This document shows, one piece after another, positions 15,480-21,225 of a stretch of DNA of 21,225 nt. Positions within the stretch are counted from its first letter, which is position 1; every line of letters begins with the position of its first letter. A model generated the notes under the pieces. That model did not search any database and was not told where the DNA came from. It was given only the letters and a program-made list of their open reading frames with translations. The position numbers and the translations under genes were made by a program. The stretch is from CAZKUN01 sp964555935 (lineage in GTDB: Bacteria > Armatimonadota > Zipacnadia > Zipacnadales > VGFC01): the NCBI GenBank assembly GCA_964555935.1, contig CAZKUN010000163.1, positions 1-21,225 on the forward strand, written 5' to 3'.

Positions 15480-16907
15480 ATGAGCGGGCACGGGACGGAA
15501 GGTTACGTTCATCGCGTTGACCGCCTGCTCGCGCAGCGGCGGGAGGCGCCCCTGCGTCCGAAGCCCCCGACCCTCAACGAGCGCCCGCACGTCATAATCG
15601 TCGGCGCGGGACCGGCTGGCACCTTCACCGCGCATTTCCTCAGGCAACATGCCCGCGAACTCGGCGTCGATCTGCGCATGACGATGTTTGACGCGAAGGA
15701 CTTCACGCGCTCGGGGCCGGCTGGCTGCAACATGTGCGCGGGGGGCATCACCGGTAGCCTCACTGCCCGGATGGAGGCATGCGGGATCGATCTCCCGGCC
15801 GATGTCATTCAGGACCGGGTCAGCGGATTCCGCCTGATCACCACGGGTGGCAGCGCCCGGATCCGGCGTGACGGACCCGACAACACGGTCGCGACCGTGT
15901 TCCGAGGGAACGGACCGCGATTTGGGCCGGACTTCGCCGGCACCAACGTCAGTTTCGACGACAGCCTGCTAGAGGGGATCGAGGGTCCCGACATCGAGAT
16001 CCTCCGAGAGCCGGTCACCGATATCCACCCCGTGTCCGACCCCGATGAGCCGATCTCCGTATCGTATGGCCGTGGCCCCGACAAGCTGCGGCTGCATGGC
16101 GATCTCGTGGTAGGGGCGTTTGGCCTCAGCGGGCGGCTGTCACGGCAGTTGGCACGCGACGGGGTCCCATACTCGCCCCCCCGAACGGTTCGCGCTTGCC
16201 AGGCGGAGCTGCTCGTGGGGCGCGACTACATTCGCGACGCGCTGCATGGGGAGATCCAAGTCTTCAACCTGGGCTTGCCGCGCGCGTCGCTGGTGGCGAT
16301 GGTCCCCAAGGGCGATTTTCTCACCTGCACGATGATCGGGCGCCAGGACCTCAGCATCGACGATCTGCTGGAGTTCCTCGACCACGACCGCGTGCGGCGC
16401 AGATTGCCGCGCGGCTGGGAGATCCCCAACGAGTTCTGCTACTGTCACCCGGGAATTGCCGTCACGGCGGGCATTCACCCGTACGCGGATCGACTGGTCT
16501 TGGTCGGCGACGCGGCCTGCTGCCGGTACTACAAGAACGGGCTTGAGACGGCCTTCGATTCGGCGGCAATCGCGGCGCATGTCGCCATGCGCGTGGGCGT
16601 GTCGGCGGGGGCGTTCCGCGCCCACTATTCGGATGAGTGCGATCGACTCGTCAACCGCGACAACCGTTACGGGCGGGCGCTGTTCCGCGCCAACAACGTC
16701 ATCGCTGGGAACCGGGCTTGGTCGCGCGCATTTCTCGCGCTCTGTCGCGCGGGCGGTGGCAAGGTCAGCACGCGGATGCGCGAGGTGCTGTGGGCCTTGT
16801 TCTCTGGCGACCGGCCGTATCGGCAGATCGTCAAGCAGACGCTGAACCCTCGCCTGATGTTCGTCGCGGCATGGAAGGCGCTCGTCCACACGTTCAGACG
16901 CCACTAG
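15480..16907 (+). CDS. FAD-dependent oxidoreductase, geranylgeranyl reductase / FixC-like family
   Basis: A 475-residue flavoprotein. HVIIVGAGPAGTFTAHFLR (37-55) is the N-terminal Rossmann GxGxxG site for FAD, and RLVLVGDAACCRYYKNGLE (338-356) is the C-terminal GD motif that closes on FAD, both typical of the geranylgeranyl reductase and p-hydroxybenzoate hydroxylase superfamily. GPAGCNMCAGGI (79-90) gives the Cys-x-x-Cys near the isoalloxazine that many geranylgeranyl-reductase-family members carry. The C-terminal ~100 residues (RANNVIAGNRAWSR and after) are an extra helical domain ending in a basic tail that could touch the membrane. A hydrogenation of an isoprenoid or quinone-like lipid is plausible but not shown. 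The ATG at 15480 has GGGAAAGG 8 nt upstream; an ATG at 15438 lacks a site. It is followed at 64 bp by the DUF3604 gene. Confidence 0.87.
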   Translation: MSGHGTEGYVHRVDRLLAQRREAPLRPKPPTLNERPHVIIVGAGPAGTFTAHFLRQHARELGVDLRMTMFDAKDFTRSGPAGCNMCAGGITGSLTARMEACGIDLPADVIQDRVSGFRLITTGGSARIRRDGPDNTVATVFRGNGPRFGPDFAGTNVSFDDSLLEGIEGPDIEILREPVTDIHPVSDPDEPISVSYGRGPDKLRLHGDLVVGAFGLSGRLSRQLARDGVPYSPPRTVRACQAELLVGRDYIRDALHGEIQVFNLGLPRASLVAMVPKGDFLTCTMIGRQDLSIDDLLEFLDHDRVRRRLPRGWEIPNEFCYCHPGIAVTAGIHPYADRLVLVGDAACCRYYKNGLETAFDSAAIAAHVAMRVGVSAGAFRAHYSDECDRLVNRDNRYGRALFRANNVIAGNRAWSRAFLALCRAGGGKVSTRMREVLWALFSGDRPYRQIVKQTLNPRLMFVAAWKALVHTFRRH

Positions 16908-16971
16908 ACGCTCCGAAGGGCAGGGAGTCACGGTCGATTGCGCGAAGACGCCTCGTCGAGAGGTGACGTCC

Positions 16972-19531
16972 ATGACCCGCGCTCGCCCGCTCGCCTGCAC
17001 CGCGCTCTTCCTCCTCGTCGTCGCCGCTCACGCCGCCCCCTCGCGCATCGTCCTGGAGTGGGGTTGGGGTGACAAGACGAAGCTCCATTGGGATGGCGAG
17101 ATCACTGTCGAAGACGGCACGATCATCGCCGCCGAGAATCACATGATGGATGGCCCCGAGACCTACTACGACCTCACGGAGGCATCCGTGAAGTTCAACG
17201 GGCTGACCGAGGGCGGGCAAGACGGGATCATCCTCGAGATCGACGGCGCCCCCGACACGCTCATCAAGTTTAACTCTCCGATCAAGCAGTTCGAACTGCG
17301 GCTTGGGCAGGTCCGGGCCACTGCACAGGCGATCAGCGTCAATGACGTCGGCGCGAAACTGACTTACGCCCTAGCGCCGGTCAAGGCCACGAAGACGCCG
17401 CGACAGGAGTGCCGCAAGGCGGTGCGCGGGGCGGACGGGAGCGTGTGGACGGTTGGCGTTGAGACCGACGGCCCGGAAACCGAAATGGCCAGTCGGCAGA
17501 GAATCGTGCTCGCGCGATGGGAAGAGCAGACGTGGGAGCCCGTCGCCGACATCACCGAGCCGGGCATTCTCTACTTCCCGGATGTTGCGGCGGATCCCGA
17601 TGGTGGCCTTTGGATTGCGTGGGCGCAGTTTGATGACCGGAACTGGGACGTTTACGCGCGGCATTTTGATGGCGAGGACCTGGGCCGGACTAAGCGCCTC
17701 AGCCGCGCGCCAGGGCCGGACTTGATCCCCGCCGTCGTTGCCACCGAGACCCGCGTGGTGGCCGTGTGGCAGACGGGCAACTCGAAACGGTTCGGCCTGA
17801 TCGGAAGGGCTTTCATCGATGACGACTGGGGCGGCATTTTCGCGGTCACCGATTCGTCCGAGACCGCCTATCGCCCCGTGCTGGCTACCGCTCCGGATGC
17901 GTCGGTGTGGCTGGCGTATGACGCGTACCAGGGCCCGGGTCGTGACTATGACGTCTTCCTGCGCGAGATCACCCGCGGCGGCGCCGGCGATCGCGTGGCG
18001 CTGATGACGTCTGAGCGAGAAGAGATCGACGCATCCCTCGCCATCGATCGGTCCAACACCGTGTGGGTGGCGGCATCGGGCCAGTGCATCGGATACCGGG
18101 CGGGGCAGTTGGTTCTCCCTCCGCCGGCGCTCGTGAATGCCGCGGGCAGGCCCAGCATGGTCGCGACCGATCCGATGGGACGGCTTTGCTTGTTCACGCC
18201 TCGACGAGGCAGACCGGGCGCAGCGGTGCCGTTTCGCACTGCGGTGGCGGCGAACGGGGCCGATCCCGTGTCGCTGGCGGTGGCGATGAACGGGTCGCCT
18301 TATCGCGCGCCCTTGGTCGACGCCGACGGAACGGTCTGGGCGGCGACCGAGAGCGCCGTGGCGACGGTGAGAGTGCCACTGCCGAAGGGGTATCCGACGA
18401 GTCCGACGGTGAAGGCGGCTCTGGCGCCGCCACCGGTAGCGCCCCCGGAATCACTCCCAACCGCGTTTGAGCGGCAGACGGTGGATGTGGACGGCGAGGC
18501 GCTCAACGTCTACTACGGCGAGCTTCACACGCATCTTGACGAGCACCCAACCGGCACGATCATCCGCACGTGGGTGGATCGGTTCTACAACAACGCCCGC
18601 GATGCGATTGGCCTGGACATCGCGTCGATCTCCGATCACGATTGGCCGCGGATGACGGTGTCGAAGTTCATGGCTGAGCAAGCGTTCCCGTCGGTGATGA
18701 ATGACCCCGGCAACTTCCTGGCCTGCATTGGTTGGGAGTGGTCCGGTTCCGGCAAGGTCCGTTACCGGTACGGCGACCGCACGGTCGTCTTCCAGGAGGA
18801 CTACTGCGATATCCTCCGCATCACGGACGAGCAGGGCGACGAGCCGGCGAAACTCCACGCATACCTCAAGAGCCAGGGCGCCATCGACTGGCCGCATCAT
18901 GTCGGCGCTATCTGGGCGGTCATGGACTGGGACACGCTCAGCCCTACCATCGAGCCGGTGGTTGAGGTCGTTAGCACGCATGGCGTGTACGAGACGTACG
19001 ATGAGGGCCGCGCGATTGGCCTCTGGCACCGCGAGCCGAAGATCTCGCGAGACGATTCCGGCGACAAGACCTCCATCCAGTCCGGACTCAGCCAGGGCCA
19101 CAAGTTCGGCCTCGTGGGCAGCTCTGACAGCCACAACGGGCTCGCCGGCTACAAAACAGGGATGCTCGGAGTGTTCGCGCCTGAGTTGACTCGTGAAGCG
19201 ATATTCGACGCCTGGCGGGCGCGGCGCACGTACGCGGTGCGTGGGGGTGAGAGGATGCTCGTTGACTTCCGCGTCAACGACACCTTCATGGGTGGCGAAG
19301 TGACGACGAAGCGGGCGCCACGCCTGGCGGTGAGCGTCGAANNNNNNNNNNAAGATTGAGGTCATCCGCAACAACGAGTACGTCTACACGGCCGAGGGCA
19401 GTGGGGACGCGATCGATTTCGAGTATCTCGACATGGACGCCGAACCGGGCGACTGTTACTACTACATCCGCGTCTTCCAGGAGGGCGATTGCTACGCGTG
19501 GTCTAGCCCTGTCTGGGTGACGGTGCAGTAG
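16972..19531 (+). CDS. Secreted beta-propeller plus PHP-type (DUF3604-like) protein, interrupted by an assembly gap
   Basis: Signal peptide at 1-22 (LACTALFLLVVAAHAA). Residues about 145-465 contain repeated blade-like strands, DGSVWTVGVE (155-164), DGGLWIAWAQ (210-219), DASVWLAYDA (309-318), SNTVWVAASG (361-370) and DGTVWAATES (452-461), suggesting a beta-propeller. The C-terminal half is a PHP-superfamily metal site of DUF3604 type: YYGELHTHLDEH (H519, H521), SDHDW (D555-D557), DWPHHVGA (H642-H643) and VGSSDSHNG (D719, H721). Ten Ns lie at 19342-19351; before them the frame reads to E790, and after them 19352-19531 reads KIEVIRNNEYVYTAEG to DCYYYIRVFQEG and WSSPVWVTVQ, the expected family end. 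The two parts are therefore one gene, and an early stop at 19357-19359 is an artefact of the placeholder length. The ATG at 16972 is preferred because GAGAGG lies upstream. The substrate is unknown. Confidence 0.85.
19342..19351. other. Assembly gap of 10 Ns inside the DUF3604-like gene
   Basis: Ten N bases. The left frame ends at a codon boundary (19341) and the right part resumes in frame at 19352, so the real missing length should be a multiple of three, not ten. Confidence 0.97.
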
Positions 19532-20677
19532 ATGAGGCTACCACCGATGATCCTGCCGCTCTGTCTTCTCAACGTCGCCGCCGAGGCGGCGCTCCCGGCC
19601 GTGACGGGCCTGACGTGGACCGAGGTCGAGATCGTGTCAACGTTGGATGGCGCGACGCAGCCGATCATCATCGGCGTGCCGGATTCGTACGAGGCCGGCT
19701 CCGAGACGCCGCTACTCGTGGCCCTCCACACGTGGTCATCGGGCTACCAGCAACAGGCGAAGGAATACGGTCCGCTGGCCGTCGAGCGAGACTGGCTGCT
19801 CGTGCTGCCGCACTTCCGGGGTCCAAACCTCGTGAGCAACGAGAATGCGACCCAGGCCGGCGGGTCTATCCTCGCGCAGCATGACGTGATCGACGCGGTC
19901 GAGCACGTAAAGCGCGAATACTCGGTCGACGAGTCTCGCGTGTACCTGTCGGGAGCCTCCGGCGGCGGGCACATGGCCTTGCTTATGGCGGGCAAGCATC
20001 CGGATGTGTGGGCTGCGGTTGTATCGTGGTGCCCCGTCACGGATTTCGCCGCGTGGCACGGCGTCGGAAATAACTACGCCAAACACATCGAGGCGGTCTG
20101 TGGCGGCGCGCCCGGTGCCTCGCCCGAGATTGACTTCGAATACTTGCGGCGATCTCCACGCACGTTTATCACCAATGCCGCCAACACCGACGTTCTCTTC
20201 GCGCATGGCGACCGCGATTACACGATACCCACCGATCACTCGCGGGAGACATACGCGCGACTTCGAGCAGTCGGCCGGCACCGGATGCTGTTTCGGTCGT
20301 GGTGCGGCGGCCATGAAGCGCATCCGCCGGAGGGGCTGGATTGGGCGGCGACAAAGACGCGCCCGGCGCGACCTCCGAGCGAGCTTCATATTGCGACGGA
20401 TGAAGCGAAATGGTACTTCTGGCTTCTCGTTGAGCCGAGCGCGCCGTTGACGATCGGCCACGCTGTCGCGAAGGTGGATGGCGACGTGGTTAAGGTGACG
20501 ACGGCGGACGTGGGACGCGTAGCAGTCAACCTGGCAACCCTCAACCTCGACGGGGCCCCGCGCGTCACGTTGGATGGCGAACCGGCGCCTGGCGGGACGT
20601 GGACAGTGCAAGACGATGTGGTGACGCTCACTCCGGGTGGCGCCGAGACGCATGAATGGACGTTGACGTGCGAGTAG
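19532..20677 (+). CDS. Secreted alpha/beta-hydrolase, PHB-depolymerase/feruloyl-esterase-like
   Basis: A 381-residue exported serine hydrolase. A signal peptide covers about 1-20 (PPMILPLCLLNVAAEAA). The catalytic elements are LSGASGGGHMALL with nucleophile S143 in GASGG, an acid in FAHGDRDYTIP (D227 or, more likely, D229) and H261 in CGGHEAH. LVALHTW (62-68) is the oxyanion-strand region. The domain ends near 300; residues about 303-380 form a small beta domain (VAKVDGDVVKVTTADVGRVAV) that may bind substrate. The first ATG directly abuts the TAG of the DUF3604 gene; the ATG at 19547 has GAGG 9 nt upstream and is a credible alternative start, five residues shorter. The gene lies in an operon with the DUF3604-like gene. 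An ester of a plant or polyester polymer is the usual substrate class, but it is not identified here. Confidence 0.88.
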   Translation: MRLPPMILPLCLLNVAAEAALPAVTGLTWTEVEIVSTLDGATQPIIIGVPDSYEAGSETPLLVALHTWSSGYQQQAKEYGPLAVERDWLLVLPHFRGPNLVSNENATQAGGSILAQHDVIDAVEHVKREYSVDESRVYLSGASGGGHMALLMAGKHPDVWAAVVSWCPVTDFAAWHGVGNNYAKHIEAVCGGAPGASPEIDFEYLRRSPRTFITNAANTDVLFAHGDRDYTIPTDHSRETYARLRAVGRHRMLFRSWCGGHEAHPPEGLDWAATKTRPARPPSELHIATDEAKWYFWLLVEPSAPLTIGHAVAKVDGDVVKVTTADVGRVAVNLATLNLDGAPRVTLDGEPAPGGTWTVQDDVVTLTPGGAETHEWTLTCE

Positions 20678-20705
20678 GTCGATTGAGCCGGAACTGCTAC
20701 CGGGG

Positions 20706-21225
20706 TTAGTTGTTCCATGAATGGAGTCTGTGGTGTATACTCGGCACGATGCCGCGAGGCGTCCACACCGTCGCAGATACCTCCGAAGCTATAGTAGGAC
20801 CAGGAATCGAATTGTTATGAGTGCGGATTACCCAGTGGCGGGCGACCTCGCGGGTCGGGAAGGGCACCTCGACGGTCTGGTACTCGGCGCCCGTCTCCTT
20901 GGCGATACGGAGGCGGTTGTGCCCGTCGAGCAGGATGCCTGTCCCCTCCCAGACGACGAGCGGGGAGCGGATGGTCCGATCCGTTACCCCGTAGTCGGCC
21001 GCTACCTGCGCCTGGGTCTCGCCAGCATCCAGCCTCTCCGCGATCACCGGCTTCGCCGCCGGCTCCACCTTCACCCGGACGTCGGGAGCGGAAGTGTCCT
21101 TCGCCCGAAGGTTGCTTCCGGGTTGCTTCGCCTCGGCTTCCCACCTCGCCACAGTTCCCTCGGGCGTCCCAACCGCGGCGCCCGCTTCGGCCTGGGTGGC
21201 GCCTGCCGCGCGGAGCTGCTTCACG
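20706..21225 (-). CDS. ParB/HTH-like protein fragment, runs off the right edge; possibly rearranged
   Basis: The frame is open to the window edge, so the start is not visible; a GTG at 21224 could be a start or an internal valine. Counting from it, residues 7-29 (AGATQAEAGAAVGTPEGTVARW) and 67-86 (AGETQAQVAADYGVTDRTIR) look like helix-turn-helix units. Residues 88-136 (PLVVWEGTGILLDGHNRLRIA, then FPTREVARHWVIRTH) match the core of ParB-like nuclease domains. In known proteins the ParB core comes first and is preceded by a DPLVV-type strand; here it follows the HTH units directly at TIRS-PLVVW. The last 36 residues (after RTH) look unlike any ParB relative, and the protein stops at 172. It is likely a decayed, rearranged or chimeric gene, perhaps of phage or plasmid origin. 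Confidence 0.5.
   Translation of the reverse strand, partial: VKQLRAAGATQAEAGAAVGTPEGTVARWEAEAKQPGSNLRAKDTSAPDVRVKVEPAAKPVIAERLDAGETQAQVAADYGVTDRTIRSPLVVWEGTGILLDGHNRLRIAKETGAEYQTVEVPFPTREVARHWVIRTHNNSIPGPTIASEVSATVWTPRGIVPSIHHRLHSWNN

Noticed and set aside
18451..19374. 307-residue minus-strand frame crossing the N gap
   Set aside because: Antisense to the PHP domain, with no start signal or domain.
20785..20835. tRNA-like fragment on the minus strand (CTCATAAC followed by TTCGATTC)
   Set aside because: The anticodon-loop and T-loop look-alikes are too close together and the flanking bases do not form the stems, so there is no tRNA and no supported attachment site.

Overview
The window is a GC-rich piece of a draft bacterial genome; a run of 10 Ns at 19342-19351 marks a scaffold join. 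It looks like a heterotrophic, glycan-using bacterium. The mix of large multidomain secreted proteins (GH123/DUF4091 type, DUF3604 type), uroporphyrinogen-decarboxylase-like (UroD-like) paralogues next to them, an orphan receiver protein and simple Sec signal peptides is typical of Armatimonadota, Hydrogenedentota, Planctomycetota and similar phyla. The phylum cannot be fixed from this window, and no rRNA, tRNA, CRISPR array or recognisable insertion sequence was seen.

Layout. 1-694 (+) is the C-terminal third or so of pyruvate kinase. Converging on it is a probable three-gene minus-strand operon: an unrecognised 237-residue protein (3005-2292), a UroD-like protein (2228-1137) and a YjbQ/UPF0047 protein (1132-710). 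A single-domain response regulator (3237-3686, +) overlaps tail to tail with an iron-sulfur flavoprotein-like gene (4221-3643, -). That gene lies 23 bp behind a 1081-residue secreted GH123/DUF4091-like protein (7490-4245, -). A 187-bp divergent control region with two dyads separates this from a 1420-residue secreted protein (7678-11940, +), which carries a duplicated C-terminal domain and shares a GTGA stop/start overlap with a second UroD-like gene (11937-13049, +).

The 13064-15304 (-) gene encodes a SIR2-like domain followed by six exact 43-residue TPR-type units. It has the architecture of a stand-alone NAD-depleting anti-phage effector and contains a G10 homopolymer inside the catalytic domain. 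Divergent from it are a FAD-dependent geranylgeranyl-reductase-like protein (15480-16907, +), a beta-propeller plus PHP/DUF3604 secreted protein interrupted by the gap (16972-19531, +) and a secreted alpha/beta-hydrolase (19532-20677, +). The right edge (21225-20706, -) holds a ParB/HTH-like reading frame whose domains look rearranged.

Working model (inference): the secreted proteins and esterase attack extracellular glycans or esters, and the two UroD-like proteins and the flavoprotein act on small molecules inside the cell. The UroD-like genes recur beside secreted-protein or YjbQ genes, which suggests methyl-group or corrinoid-linked catabolism, but no corrinoid protein is encoded here. 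The SIR2-TPR gene is the strongest candidate for a separate accessory (defence) function.
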